From NCBI GenBank assembly GCA_017428025.1, contig JAFRRO010000091.1:29057-93056 (forward strand): DNA of 64,000 bases. Direction: 5' to 3'. This document shows, piece by piece, positions 1 to 10,501 of the stretch (the first letter of the stretch is position 1; every line of letters begins with the position of its first letter). A program made the translations under genes and the position numbers. The notes under the pieces are model-generated. The model worked only from the letters and a program-made list of their open reading frames with translations. It was not told the origin of the DNA and did not search any database. Source of the stretch: Clostridia bacterium (GTDB taxonomy: Bacteria; Bacillota; Clostridia; Christensenellales; CAG-138).

Positions 1-981
1 TGCGATTCGCTCGTATTCGTGGTCGGCGGCGCAAGCGAACGGACCGTTAAGAGCCTTTCCGTGCCCGTGCCGTTTTCCGTCGTACCGGGCGGCGAACAGC
101 GTACCGACTCGGTGCGAAACGGTCTTTCCGCCGCGTCCGGCGACGTCGCGGTCATCCACGACGCGGCGCGCTGCTTCGTCAGCCCCGCGACCGTCATGGC
201 AAGCATCGAATCGGCGACGGCGTTCGGCTCGGGCGTCACGGCGATCCCCGTGACCGATACGGTCATGCAGGTGAGGAACGGCACGGTCGAAACGCTCGAC
301 CGCGATACGCTTTTCCGCATGCAGACGCCGCAGTCGTTCCGTCTTACGGAGATCCGCGCGGCGTACGGGACCGGCGCATATGCCACCGACGACGCGACGC
401 TGTACGCAAGGACGTTCGGTTCGGTGCGGTTCGTCCCCGGCAGCGAGGACAACCGCAAGCTGACCGCGGCTTCGGACTGGGCGTGGGCGCTTTCTCGGCT
501 GTGTCCGCCGACGTACGGGATCGGATTCGACACGCACCGGCTCGTCGAAGGGCGCAAGCTCATCCTGGGCGGCGTGGAGATTCCGTTCGAAAAGGGACTT
601 TTGGGGCACTCCGACGCCGACGTGCTGCTGCACGCGATCATGGACGCGATCCTGGGATCGCTGAAGCTCGGGGACATCGGCAAGCTTTTCCCGGACACGG
701 ATCCGCAGTATGCCGGGATCTCAAGCCGCGTTCTGCTCCGCAAGGTCAACGAGTTGGTGCAAAAACGGGACATGGTCGTCGGACACGTCGACGCGACGGT
801 CATCTGCGAGCGTCCGAAACTTGCGCCGTACCGGGACGCGATCGCGCGTACAATTGCGGAGGATCTCGGCATTTCGCCGGACGCGGTCTCGGTCAAGGCA
901 ACGACGACGGAAGGAATGAACGACGAGGGGAAGGGCCTGTGCATCTCGGCGCAGGCGATCGTCTCGGTCTGTCGCAGATAA
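1..981 (+). CDS. ispDF: Bifunctional IspD/IspF, 5'-truncated by window edge
   Basis: The frame is open from base 1, so the N-terminus lies outside the window. About the first 165 visible residues are the rest of 2-C-methyl-D-erythritol 4-phosphate cytidylyltransferase (IspD), with [13 protein letters not shown] and ATDDATLY motifs. From about residue 170 there is a complete IspF (MECDP synthase) domain: GIGFDTHRL with metal-binding Asp and His, [24 protein letters not shown], and TTTEGM near the C-terminus. These are steps 3 and 5 of the non-mevalonate (MEP) isoprenoid pathway. The IspDF fusion is a known arrangement. The stop lies one base before uvrA, so the two are probably cotranscribed. 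The identity is clear; the true start is not visible. Confidence 0.95.
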   Translation, partial: CDSLVFVVGGASERTVKSLSVPVPFSVVPGGEQRTDSVRNGLSAASGDVAVIHDAARCFVSPATVMASIESATAFGSGVTAIPVTDTVMQVRNGTVETLDRDTLFRMQTPQSFRLTEIRAAYGTGAYATDDATLYARTFGSVRFVPGSEDNRKLTAASDWAWALSRLCPPTYGIGFDTHRLVEGRKLILGGVEIPFEKGLLGHSDADVLLHAIMDAILGSLKLGDIGKLFPDTDPQYAGISSRVLLRKVNELVQKRDMVVGHVDATVICERPKLAPYRDAIARTIAEDLGISPDAVSVKATTTEGMNDEGKGLCISAQAIVSVCRR

Positions 982-982
982 T

Positions 983-3817
983 ATGGAACGAAAAGATCAG
1001 GACCTTTGCATCTACGGCGCAAGGGAACACAACCTCAAAAACATCGATCTCGTGATCCCGCGCAACAAGCTCGTGGTGATGACGGGCGTTTCCGGTTCCG
1101 GCAAGTCGAGCCTCGCGTTTGACACGATCTACGCGGAGGGACAGCGGCGCTATGTCGAGAGCCTTTCTTCGTATGCGCGCATGTTCATCGGACAGATGGA
1201 CAAGCCGGACGTGGATCGCATCGACGGACTTTCGCCCGCAATCTCGATCGACCAAAAGAGCACGGGGCACAACCCGCGTTCGACGGTCGGCACGGTCACG
1301 GAGATCTACGACTATCTGCGCCTTCTGTACGCGCGCTGCGGCATTCCGCACTGTCCGAACTGCGGCCGCGTGATCGAACGCCAGTCGATCGACACGATCG
1401 TGGATCAGATCACGGCGCTGCCGAAGGGAACGCGGATGCAGATCATCGCGCCGTGCGTGCGCGGCAGAAAGGGCGAGCATCAGAAGGTCCTCGAACGCCT
1501 GCAGCGCGAGGGCTATGTGCGCGTGCGCATCGACGGCGAGGTGTATCCGATCGAGGAAGCGCCCGCTCTGGACAAGCAGAAAAAGCATACGATCGAGGCG
1601 GTCATCGATCGCATCGTTTTGAAGGATGGCGTCGAAAGCCGTCTCACCGAATCGCTGGAACACGCGTTCAAGCTCGGACAGAACCTTGCGATCGTCGCGG
1701 TGCAGGACGGCGAGGAGATGCTCTTCTCGCAGAACTACGCCTGTCCGGACTGCGGCATCGCGCTGGAGGAGCTTGCGCCGCGCGCGTTCTCGTTCAACAA
1801 TCCGTTCGGCGCCTGCCCGACGTGTCTGGGCCTCGGCGAACAGCTGAAGATCGATCCGACGCTCGTGGTGCCGGACGAAACGCTGTCGCTCAACGACGGC
1901 GCGATCAAGGCGCCCGGCTGGAAAAGCGGCAACAACAACGTTTTCTCCGACATGTATTACGAAGCGATCGCGCGGCACTTCGGCTTTACGATGGATACGC
2001 CGTTCTGCGACATGCCGAAGGCGGGACGCGACGCGCTTCTGTACGGCACGAAGGAAAAGATGGAGGTGCAGTACGAGCGCAGCTACGGCGGCGGACACTT
2101 CCTGTCGACGTTCGAGGGCATCGTGCCGAACATGGAACGGCGCTACCGCGAATCGCAGAGCGACTGGGCGAAGGCGGACATCGAAAGCTATATGGCGCAC
2201 ATCCCGTGCCCCGACTGCAAGGGCAAGCGCTTAAAGCCCACGTCGCTGGCGGTCACCGTCGGCGGGAAGAACATCTCCGAGCTTTGCGAAATGAACGTGA
2301 AGCAGTCGCGGGAATTTTTGCGCAGCCTCGTTCTGACGCCGATGCAGCGGACGATCGCCGCGGCGATCCTCAAGGAGCTTGACGCGCGGCTCGGCTTTCT
2401 CGTCAACGTCGGTCTCAACTACCTGACGCTCTCCCGCGCGGCGGCGACGCTGTCCGGCGGCGAGAGCCAGCGCATCCGGCTTGCAACGCAGATCGGCAGC
2501 GGGCTCGTCGGCGTGCTCTATATCCTGGATGAACCGTCGATCGGTCTGCATCAGCGCGACAACGCAAAGCTGCTCGAAACGCTCAAGGGGCTGCGCGATC
2601 TCGGCAACACGCTGATCGTCGTCGAGCACGACGAGGAGACGATGCGCAACGCCGATTTCATCGTGGACATCGGTCCCAGAGCCGGTGTGCACGGCGGCGA
2701 AGTCATCGTCGCGGGAACGCCGGATGAGGTCATGGCGTGCGAAACCTCCCTGACCGGTCAGTACCTGAGTCAAAAACGCACCATCCCCGTCCCCGAACGG
2801 CGGCGGGCGGGCAGCGGACAGAAGCTTGTCGTGCGCGGCGCGCGGGCGAACAACCTCAAGAATATCACGGTCGAGTTTCCGCTCGGCAAGTTCATCTGCG
2901 TAACCGGCGTGTCCGGCTCGGGCAAATCGTCGCTTGTCAACGAGATCCTGAAAAAGCGCCTGCTGCACGATCTGAACCGCGCGAAGGTCCGTCCGAAGGA
3001 CCATGACGGCATCGACGGCATCGAATATCTCAACAAGATCATCGACATCGACCAAAGCCCGATCGGACGCACACCGCGCTCGAATCCCGCAACCTACACG
3101 GGGCTCTTCGATCTCATCCGCGCGCTGTACGCGACCACGCCGGACGCGAAGCTTCGCGGCTATACAAGCGGGCGGTTCAGCTTCAACGTCAAGGGCGGAC
3201 GGTGCGAGGCGTGCAAGGGCGACGGCATCGTCAAGATCGAAATGCACTTTCTGCCGGACGTCTACGTGCCGTGCGAGGTCTGCCACGGACGGCGCTACAA
3301 CCGCGAGACCTTGGAGGTGCGCTACAAGGGCAAGAACATCTACGACGTGCTCGAAATGACGGTCGAGGAGGCGCTGCCGTTCTTCGCGCAGCACAGCAAG
3401 ATCAAAAACATCCTGCAAACGCTCGACGACGTGGGCCTCGGCTACATCAAGCTCGGACAGCCTTCCACCACGCTCTCCGGCGGCGAAGCGCAGCGCATCA
3501 AGCTCGCGACGGAGCTTTCGAGACGCGACACCGGCCGCACGCTCTACGTGCTCGACGAGCCGACGACGGGGCTGCACACGCACGACGTGAAGCGGCTTCT
3601 GGAGATTCTGAACCGCCTCGCCGACTCCGGCAGCACGGTCATCGTGATCGAACATAACCTCGACGTCATCAAGACCGCGGATTGGATCATCGACCTCGGT
3701 CCCGAGGGCGGCGACGAGGGCGGCACCGTACTCGCGACCGGCACGCCGGAAGAGATCGCCGCGTGCGAGCAGAGCTACACCGGACAGTTCCTAAAGCGCG
3801 AACTCGGATTGAAATAA
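983..3817 (+). CDS. uvrA: Excinuclease ABC subunit A
   Basis: Damage-recognition ATPase of nucleotide excision repair; it loads UvrB on lesions. The protein has 944 residues, the usual length. Two ABC cassettes are visible: Walker [13 protein letters not shown] near residue 35 and [12 protein letters not shown] near residue 640, each with an LSGGE signature ([24 protein letters not shown]) and a LDEPS/LDEPT Walker B. Zinc-binding CxxC pairs occur (CPNCG, CPDCG with CPTC, CEAC with CEVC). The ATG follows the ispDF stop by one base and has no clear Shine-Dalgarno sequence, so translation is probably coupled. The stop TAA shares its last base with the ATG of the next, broken, gene. uvrB is in the same window at 58508 but not in the same operon. 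Confidence 0.98.
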   Translation: MERKDQDLCIYGAREHNLKNIDLVIPRNKLVVMTGVSGSGKSSLAFDTIYAEGQRRYVESLSSYARMFIGQMDKPDVDRIDGLSPAISIDQKSTGHNPRSTVGTVTEIYDYLRLLYARCGIPHCPNCGRVIERQSIDTIVDQITALPKGTRMQIIAPCVRGRKGEHQKVLERLQREGYVRVRIDGEVYPIEEAPALDKQKKHTIEAVIDRIVLKDGVESRLTESLEHAFKLGQNLAIVAVQDGEEMLFSQNYACPDCGIALEELAPRAFSFNNPFGACPTCLGLGEQLKIDPTLVVPDETLSLNDGAIKAPGWKSGNNNVFSDMYYEAIARHFGFTMDTPFCDMPKAGRDALLYGTKEKMEVQYERSYGGGHFLSTFEGIVPNMERRYRESQSDWAKADIESYMAHIPCPDCKGKRLKPTSLAVTVGGKNISELCEMNVKQSREFLRSLVLTPMQRTIAAAILKELDARLGFLVNVGLNYLTLSRAAATLSGGESQRIRLATQIGSGLVGVLYILDEPSIGLHQRDNAKLLETLKGLRDLGNTLIVVEHDEETMRNADFIVDIGPRAGVHGGEVIVAGTPDEVMACETSLTGQYLSQKRTIPVPERRRAGSGQKLVVRGARANNLKNITVEFPLGKFICVTGVSGSGKSSLVNEILKKRLLHDLNRAKVRPKDHDGIDGIEYLNKIIDIDQSPIGRTPRSNPATYTGLFDLIRALYATTPDAKLRGYTSGRFSFNVKGGRCEACKGDGIVKIEMHFLPDVYVPCEVCHGRRYNRETLEVRYKGKNIYDVLEMTVEEALPFFAQHSKIKNILQTLDDVGLGYIKLGQPSTTLSGGEAQRIKLATELSRRDTGRTLYVLDEPTTGLHTHDVKRLLEILNRLADSGSTVIVIEHNLDVIKTADWIIDLGPEGGDEGGTVLATGTPEEIAACEQSYTGQFLKRELGLK

Positions 3818-4161
3818 TGGACAGGTTAACCGGTGTTTCAAAGATTCTGCGAAAGAACATGACCAGAGAGGAACGGCATCTTTGGTATGATTTTCTGAAG
3901 GATCTTCCGCTGACGGTCAACCGGTAAAAAGTGCTTGGCAGGTATATCGTCGATTTCTTTATCGCGTCGAAAAAGACGGTGATTGAGCTGGACGGTACGC
4001 AGCATTTTCAGGGCGAAGGACCCGAGCGCGACCGGGTGCGTGATCAATGGTTTCAAGCGAACGGGATTACCGTTCTGCGGTACACCAATCTGCAGATCAA
4101 CAGGGAATTTGACGCTGTTTGTCTGGATATTCTGAGACATCTCGGATTGTCGCAGCCGTGA
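3817..4161 (+). pseudogene. DUF559 endonuclease-domain gene with one in-frame stop
   Basis: The frame runs [20 protein letters not shown] and, after about 20 more residues, DLPLTVNR; it then meets TAA at 3925-3927 and continues in the same frame with KVLGRYIVDFFIASKK, VIELDGTQHF and TVLRYTNLQI up to TGA at 4159-4161. This is the DUF559 fold (a Vsr/PD-(D/E)XK-like nuclease with an IELDGxQH active site). In intact relatives I know, the stop position reads Gln in an RQKV context, so a single CAA-to-TAA transition explains the break. The rest of the gene looks undamaged, which suggests a recent event or a sequencing error. It overlaps the uvrA stop by one base. A fold-back repeat begins 4 bases after its end. 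Confidence 0.85.
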
Positions 4162-4164
4162 CCT

Positions 4165-4286
4165 CCTCATCAGTCACCTGACGGTGACAGCTTCTCCACC
4201 CTCTTCGAGGGGGCGAAGCCTCCGGATAAGCGAACCCAAAAGCCTTCCCCTTGATGGGGAAGGGGGACCGCTTGCGGTGGATGAGG
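4165..4286. repeat. Fold-back pair of dispersed REP-like repeats
   Basis: The element opens with CCTCATCAGTCAC and closes with GGTGGATGAGG, so its ends are inverted copies. Inside are two GC-rich hairpin units, one around CCACCCTCTTCGAGGGGG and one around CCTTCCCCTTGATGGGGAAGG. The same unit, singly, occurs at 30554 and 32062, and a relative occurs at 61632. No coding sequence lies between 4162 and 4391. The element sits directly behind the broken DUF559 gene. Confidence 0.75.
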
Positions 4287-4391
4287 TGTGAACATCCGTT
4301 ACGCATGTAAACATGCAGGGAAAGTTTACCGTTCTGACGCATTCCGGTCACAACCGCATGATATGCTGACCTTGTCCGAAAGGAGGAGAAC

Positions 4392-5144
4392 ATGAAAGTG
4401 ATCCGCATCATCTGTATCCTGCTTGGTGCGTTTTTGGTACTGGATACGATTCTCGTATCGTTTTTGTCGAATTATAACCTCGGTGTGATCCTTCCGGCAA
4501 TCATCGGCTTGCCGCTTCTGCTGCTTGGTGCGTTTATGCACCATATGGACGCCGGTTTTGGGGCGTTTCTCAAATGGTTTCTGCTCTGCTGCTACGCGCT
4601 CGGCGCGGTGTTCCTGCTCGTCATGGGCATCCTGATGGGCACGGCGAGCAAGCGCGCGGACAAGGTGGACGCGGACGCGCTGATCGTACTCGGCGCCGCG
4701 GTGCACGGCGACCGCGTGACGTGGGTTCTTTCGAACCGTCTCGACACCGCCGCGGACTGGCTCGAATCGCATCCCGACGCGCTCTGCGTCGTTTCCGGCG
4801 GGCAGGGCAGCGGCGAGACCGTCTCCGAGGCGTCGGCGATGCAAAAATATCTTGTCGGGCAGAAGGGCGTCGAACCCTCGCGCATCCTCGTCGAGGACAA
4901 AGCCGAAAGCACCAAGGAGAATTTCGAATTCAGCAAGGCCCTGATCGAACAGACGCTCGGCAAAGACGCGAAGATCGCCTTTGTCACCACGGATTTCCAC
5001 GTCTTCCGCGCGCGCCGCGTGGCGCTCAAAACCGGCATCGACGCCGAGGGCATCGCCGCGCCGGACGTCTGGTACATCCGCATCAACAACTTTTTGCGCG
5101 AGTGCGTCGGCATCACGGTCTACGCGCTCCGGGGAAATATCTGA
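4392..5144 (+). CDS. YdcF/ElyC-type DUF218 membrane protein
   Basis: 250 residues. Three hydrophobic segments fill roughly residues 4-82 and are followed by a DUF218 (YdcF/SanA/ElyC) domain: ADALIVLGAAVHGDR, SNRLDTAADWL, VVSGGQGSGE, then DKAESTKENFEFS and FVTTDFHVFRARR. Members of this family have been linked to envelope carrier-lipid or peptidoglycan homeostasis, but the biochemical activity is unsettled. The Shine-Dalgarno AAAGGAGGAG is well placed before the ATG. The next gene starts 14 bases after the stop and is probably cotranscribed. Family assignment is firm; the role in this organism is unknown. Confidence 0.85.
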   Translation: MKVIRIICILLGAFLVLDTILVSFLSNYNLGVILPAIIGLPLLLLGAFMHHMDAGFGAFLKWFLLCCYALGAVFLLVMGILMGTASKRADKVDADALIVLGAAVHGDRVTWVLSNRLDTAADWLESHPDALCVVSGGQGSGETVSEASAMQKYLVGQKGVEPSRILVEDKAESTKENFEFSKALIEQTLGKDAKIAFVTTDFHVFRARRVALKTGIDAEGIAAPDVWYIRINNFLRECVGITVYALRGNI

Positions 5145-5158
5145 AAAGGAGAACGAAC

Positions 5159-5410
5159 ATGTTGGAATTCAAGTATGACACACAGCTTCTGATCGACGGA
5201 CACGACCTCGACGAGGACGCGATCCGCGCGTATTTTCTGAACAACTTCGAGGGCGACTGCCTGCTGGCGGTCGGCACCGAGGAGACGATCAAGATTCACT
5301 TCCACACCAACGAGCCGTGGAAGGTGCTCGCATACTGCTCCACGCTCGGCGAGATCTACGACATCGTCGTGGAGGATATGGATCGCCAGTCCCGCGGGCT
5401 GAAAGGCTGA
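5159..5410 (+). CDS. Orphan FakA/DAK C-terminal-like domain protein
   Basis: 83 residues, ATG preceded by AAAAGGAGAACGAAC. The sequence contains DLDEDAIRAYFLNNFEGDCL, TEETIKIHFHTNEPWKVL and LGEIYDIVVEDMDRQ, which match the DegV-like C-terminal region of fatty-acid kinase FakA (YloV, dihydroxyacetone-kinase family), where the IKVHxHTNxP stretch is conserved. No kinase domain is encoded next to it. Such free-standing domains are often annotated as a kinase related to dihydroxyacetone kinase, but this short protein cannot be a kinase itself. It may bind a partner or a lipid ligand; that is inference. It lies 14 bases behind the DUF218 gene and is followed by a strong terminator. Confidence 0.75.
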   Translation: MLEFKYDTQLLIDGHDLDEDAIRAYFLNNFEGDCLLAVGTEETIKIHFHTNEPWKVLAYCSTLGEIYDIVVEDMDRQSRGLKG

Positions 5411-5431
5411 TTGACGCCGGTTCACAAAAAG

Positions 5432-5467
5432 AGCCTTGTCCCGAAAACAGGACAAGGCTTTTGTTTT
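5432..5467. terminator. Bidirectional intrinsic terminator
   Basis: Arms AGCCTTGTCC (5432-5441) and GGACAAGGCT (5450-5459) flank an 8-base loop, with TTTGTTTT after and an A-run before. It serves the plus-strand operon ending at 5410 and the minus-strand operon ending at 5501. A second small GTCCC/GGGAC hairpin follows at about 5477-5492. Confidence 0.85.
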
Positions 5468-5500
5468 GCACGCATATGTCCCGAAAATGGGACAGGGCTG

Positions 5501-6292
5501 TTATACAAAGTCAAATCCGATCAAGCGCCCCGCTTCGGCAAAGCCGACGGCGCGGTACAGCGCGTTCGAGGCGGGATAGCTTGTGTCGGCATAGAGCATG
5601 GTGCGTTTGCCGCGTTCGTATACGTCTTGAACGACCGAACCGACCAGCGCTTTTCCGTAGCCGTGCCCGCGGTGCTTCGCGTCCGTCACCACGTTGTTGA
5701 TGTAGGCAAGGCCGTCCTCCTGCTCGGTCATCCGCAGCAGCGCAACAGTTGTCCCGTTTATGCACCAACCGTACGCAAGCGGGCTTTCGCAGAACCGTTG
5801 ACCGGCGGCAAGGCGCTCGCTTTCGGGGATCGGTTCGCGCGCCTGTTCGCCGAGCTCGGCAAGGAGCTCGCCGCAGACGGCGGGATTGAGCTGCGACGCA
5901 TGCACGCGTTCGCCCTCGGCGGCAAAAACGTTCGGCTTTTCGCACAGATACGCGGTCAGCGGCAGGCGGCGCTGCGTCGGAAACGGCAGCGCAAGCTCCA
6001 GATACCGGACAAGGCTTGCCCTTCCGATCACACCCGCAAGGTTCCTGGCTTCCCTGAGCACGCAAAGCGAGACGGCAAGCTCACAGAGCGTCTCGTCCGA
6101 AATGCCTTTTCGCGTATAGATCCACGCGGGCCGGTCCGGTCCGGTGCGCGCAAACAGCAGGTCCTTCCCGTCGGACAGGCACAGAACCTCCGGCGCGTCA
6201 AGGAGCTGCCGCAGCTTTTTGAAGGTGATCTCCTCGGCGTCGTTCGAAAACGGAAACGCCTTGGCTTCCTCCGCCGAAATGCACCGGATCAT
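5501..6292 (-). CDS. GNAT-family N-acetyltransferase
   Basis: 263 residues. The C-terminal half carries the GNAT acetyl-CoA site: YINNVVTDAKHRGHGYGKAL (RGHGYGKA is the Q/RxxGxG/A loop) followed by ASNALYRAVGFAEAGRL. The N-terminal 130 residues are not recognisable as a known domain and may help to fix the substrate, which I cannot name. It is the last gene of the minus-strand set pepT - YcxB-like - msrA - GNAT, 47 bases behind msrA, with the shared terminator downstream. Confidence 0.8.
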   Translation of the reverse strand: MIRCISAEEAKAFPFSNDAEEITFKKLRQLLDAPEVLCLSDGKDLLFARTGPDRPAWIYTRKGISDETLCELAVSLCVLREARNLAGVIGRASLVRYLELALPFPTQRRLPLTAYLCEKPNVFAAEGERVHASQLNPAVCGELLAELGEQAREPIPESERLAAGQRFCESPLAYGWCINGTTVALLRMTEQEDGLAYINNVVTDAKHRGHGYGKALVGSVVQDVYERGKRTMLYADTSYPASNALYRAVGFAEAGRLIGFDFV

Positions 6293-6339
6293 CCGTCCGC
6301 CTCCCTTCTCCGCATCGGGACAATCGTGATTTGCACGGC

Positions 6340-6834
6340 TTATTCCTTCTTCGCGATCGAAAAATACCGCGTCGGGATGTGGCAGTAGCCGCCCGGGTTC
6401 TTGTCGAGATACTTCTGGTGATACTCCTCCGCGGAGAAGAAGTTTTGAATCGGCAGCTTTTCCACCGCAAGCGGCGCGCCGACCTTTTCGGAAACCTCCC
6501 TAAAGATTGCGTCGATCACCGGAAGCTGCGTTTCGTCCGTATAATAGACGCCGGTGCGGTACTGCACGCCCGCGTCCATGCCCTGCCGGTTGACCGAAAG
6601 CGGATCGATCACCATGAAATAGTACTGCAGCAGCTCCGAAAGCGGCAGCTCGTTTTCGTCGTAGTCGATGCGCACCGTCTCCGCATGACCGGAATTGCCG
6701 CACACGTCGCGATAGCTCGGCGCCTTGTCCGGACCGTTTGCGTAGCCGACTTCGGTTTTCAGAACGCCGGGGAACTGGTCCAGAAACTTCTGCATTCCCC
6801 AGAAGCATCCGCCGGCAAGATAGATCGTTTTCAT
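6340..6834 (-). CDS. msrA: Peptide-methionine (S)-S-oxide reductase
   Basis: 164 residues, the standard length of a stand-alone MsrA. The catalytic motif is GGCFWGMQ with the nucleophilic Cys10, followed by TEVGYANG, and later GYCHIPTRYF near the C-terminus. The enzyme reduces the S-epimer of methionine sulfoxide in proteins, using thioredoxin. No MsrB domain is fused and none lies nearby. The start ATG has GGAGG eight bases upstream, inside the end of the preceding gene, whose TGA overlaps the ATG, so translation is likely coupled. Confidence 0.95.
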   Translation of the reverse strand: MKTIYLAGGCFWGMQKFLDQFPGVLKTEVGYANGPDKAPSYRDVCGNSGHAETVRIDYDENELPLSELLQYYFMVIDPLSVNRQGMDAGVQYRTGVYYTDETQLPVIDAIFREVSEKVGAPLAVEKLPIQNFFSAEEYHQKYLDKNPGGYCHIPTRYFSIAKKE

Positions 6835-7418
6835 GCTTCATTCCTCCATCTGCAGGTTGCTTTCGGGCATTTCTCCCGCATCAGCGCGCGAAAGCCCGCA
6901 GGATCGACGACCGACAGCCCCTGCTTTGCGACCGCAAACACCTGCTTTTCCTTCGTCCACAAAAGAAAGAGACCGTCCGTTTCCGCAATCCGTCTGAACA
7001 CGGAATAGCGGAGATGCAGTCCGTTCCGCTCGCCCTCGCTGCGGATCACGACCTCGTCCTCATAAAACGTCGTCACGACCGAAGGGACCGTCGGATGCGT
7101 CTCCAGAAGCTGCCGGATTCTGCGCTTCGCGTTGCGTCGCGGCGCGGTCAGCACCGTGACAAAGAGATACACGAACAGGATCAGCAGCACCGCCGACACC
7201 CACATCGAGATTGCGGCGTAGACCGGCACATGAAAGGCGAAGATCTTCACCAGCTGGATCCCGATCCGGACCAGCAGATAGGTGAACAGCGCGCCGTACA
7301 GAATGCACAGCAGAACGATCCGCCGGTAGGACCGCATGGCGCGGAACCGCTGCCGCTCCGTCTCAAAGGTCGGGGTATAGGTGCTTTGCGCAAGCACGGT
7401 GCGTTCTTCGGTCTCCAT
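6831..7418 (-). CDS. YcxB-like membrane protein
   Basis: 195 residues from the chosen ATG at 7418, which has AAAGGAG five bases upstream; an in-frame ATG 15 bases earlier overlaps the pepT stop but has no ribosome binding site of its own. Two transmembrane helices (roughly residues 33-55 and 68-90: VLLCILYGALFTYLL and AISMWVSAVLLILFVYLF) are followed by a cytoplasmic domain with FYEDEVVIRSEGERNGLHLRY and an LFLLWTKEKQVFAVAK stretch, typical of YcxB-like proteins. The family has no settled function. It overlaps msrA by four bases. Confidence 0.7.
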   Translation of the reverse strand: METEERTVLAQSTYTPTFETERQRFRAMRSYRRIVLLCILYGALFTYLLVRIGIQLVKIFAFHVPVYAAISMWVSAVLLILFVYLFVTVLTAPRRNAKRRIRQLLETHPTVPSVVTTFYEDEVVIRSEGERNGLHLRYSVFRRIAETDGLFLLWTKEKQVFAVAKQGLSVVDPAGFRALMREKCPKATCRWRNEA

Positions 7419-7429
7419 TTCGGCTCCTT

Positions 7430-8677
7430 TCACGCCTCATCCTGCGCAAACAGAGCGCACAGATGCAGCAGGATCTCCACATTCTTCTCCATCGACGGGA
7501 TCGGCACGTACTCGAACCGTCCGTGCGCGTTCTCATAGCCCGCCGAGAGATTCGGACACGGCAGCCCGCGCCACGAGAGCGCCGAGCCGTCGGTGCCGCC
7601 GCGGAACGCGAGCGACTGCGGTTCTAAACCCGCCTTTCGGATCGCCGCGCAGAGATGCTCGATGAGATACGGATGTTGATCCACGACCTCCTTCATGCTG
7701 CGATAGGTCTCGTCGATCGAAAGCGAGGCGTGTTCGCCGTATTGCGCGTTGATCGCGTCGGTGCATTTTTTGAGGTACGCTTCGCGGATCTCGAACTGCG
7801 TGCGGTCGTGATCGCGGATGATGAGCTCGGCCTCCGCATGCTCGCACGCGCCGCGCACCGACAGCACATGGAAGAAGCCTTCGCGCCCGTCGGTGTACTG
7901 CGGTTTTTCGAAGCGCGGCAGCAGATTGAGCCACTCGGTCAGCAGATCGCAGGCGTTGATCATGATGCCCTTCGCGGTGCCGGTGTGGACGCTTCTGCCG
8001 GTAAACGTGACCTTCGCGTGCGACGCGTGGAACGTCTCGTCCTCATAGAAGCCGAGCCAGTCGCCGTCGAGCGTATAGGCGACCTTCGCGCCGAAGCGGG
8101 CAAGGTCGAGGTCCTTCGCAAGCCCGCCGACCTCCTCATCGGGCGTAAACGCGAGCGCGACCGGTCCGTGCAAAATCTCCGGATGCCGGAGAAGATGCTC
8201 CGCAAAGGTCATCACCGAAGCGATCGCCGCCTTGTCGTCGCCGCCCAGCAGCGTCGTGCCGTCGGTCAGGATCAGATCCTGCCCGATGTAGTTTAAAAGG
8301 TTCGGGAAATCCTTCGGCGACATGACGATGCCCCGCTCCGCGTTCAGCAGGATATCGCCGCCGTCGTAGGCTTCGAGCACCCACGGTCTGACGTTCGCGC
8401 CCGGCGCGTCCGGCGCGGTGTCCATATGCGTCACCAGCCCGAAGGCGCGTCCGCCCCGCTGATTGGCGGGGATTTTTGCGTAGACGACGCAGTTGTGCTC
8501 GTCAAGCCAGACGTCGTCCGCGCCGATCAAACGCAGCTCGTCGACCAGTACGCGCGCAAGGTCGAACTGCTTCTGCGTGGTCGGCGTCGCCGTGCTCTTC
8601 GCGTCGGACTGCGTATCGATCTTTGCGTAGCGAATCAGGCGTTCCTTGACCTGTTCATAAAAGGGTGTCCGTTCCAT
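7430..8677 (-). CDS. pepT: Peptidase T (tripeptide aminopeptidase)
   Basis: 415 residues, full length for the M20 family zinc peptidase that removes the N-terminal residue of tripeptides in the cytoplasm. Metal-site motifs are visible: VTHMDTAPD (His and Asp), LLGGDDKAA, FTPDEEVGGL (catalytic Glu pair), and near the C-terminus RGGTDGSALSWRGLPCPNL. The start has GGGAGG upstream and a predicted sigma-A promoter at 8707-8735. It heads a four-gene minus-strand operon with the YcxB-like gene, msrA and the GNAT gene. Confidence 0.95.
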   Translation of the reverse strand: MERTPFYEQVKERLIRYAKIDTQSDAKSTATPTTQKQFDLARVLVDELRLIGADDVWLDEHNCVVYAKIPANQRGGRAFGLVTHMDTAPDAPGANVRPWVLEAYDGGDILLNAERGIVMSPKDFPNLLNYIGQDLILTDGTTLLGGDDKAAIASVMTFAEHLLRHPEILHGPVALAFTPDEEVGGLAKDLDLARFGAKVAYTLDGDWLGFYEDETFHASHAKVTFTGRSVHTGTAKGIMINACDLLTEWLNLLPRFEKPQYTDGREGFFHVLSVRGACEHAEAELIIRDHDRTQFEIREAYLKKCTDAINAQYGEHASLSIDETYRSMKEVVDQHPYLIEHLCAAIRKAGLEPQSLAFRGGTDGSALSWRGLPCPNLSAGYENAHGRFEYVPIPSMEKNVEILLHLCALFAQDEA

Positions 8678-8706
8678 TCCGATGCCTCCCGAATCTCTTT
8701 GATTCT

Positions 8707-8735
8707 ATCATACACGCGCGCCGCCCGCGTTGCAA
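8707..8735 (-). promoter_or_regulatory. Predicted sigma-A promoter of pepT
   Basis: On the minus strand TTGCAA (8735-8730), a 17-base spacer and TATGAT (8712-8707). The pepT ATG lies 30 bases downstream of the -10 box with a GGGAGG between them. The divergent argS gene has a weaker candidate, TATCAT at 8781-8786 with TTTCTT 17 bases before it. Confidence 0.6.
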
Positions 8736-8811
8736 GCGGGTTTTTTGAAACTTGCCCTTTCTTTTTTGCGCATGCTGTGGTATCATAAAAAAGTTAAGGA
8801 GAGTTTGAACC

Positions 8812-10500
<1,689 letters not shown>

Positions 10501-10501
10501 T

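Noticed and set aside
4303..4316. GCATGT-AA-ACATGC inverted repeat upstream of the YdcF-type gene, as an operator.
   Set aside because: Only six-base arms, no clear promoter around it and no other copy with the same context; it may be chance.
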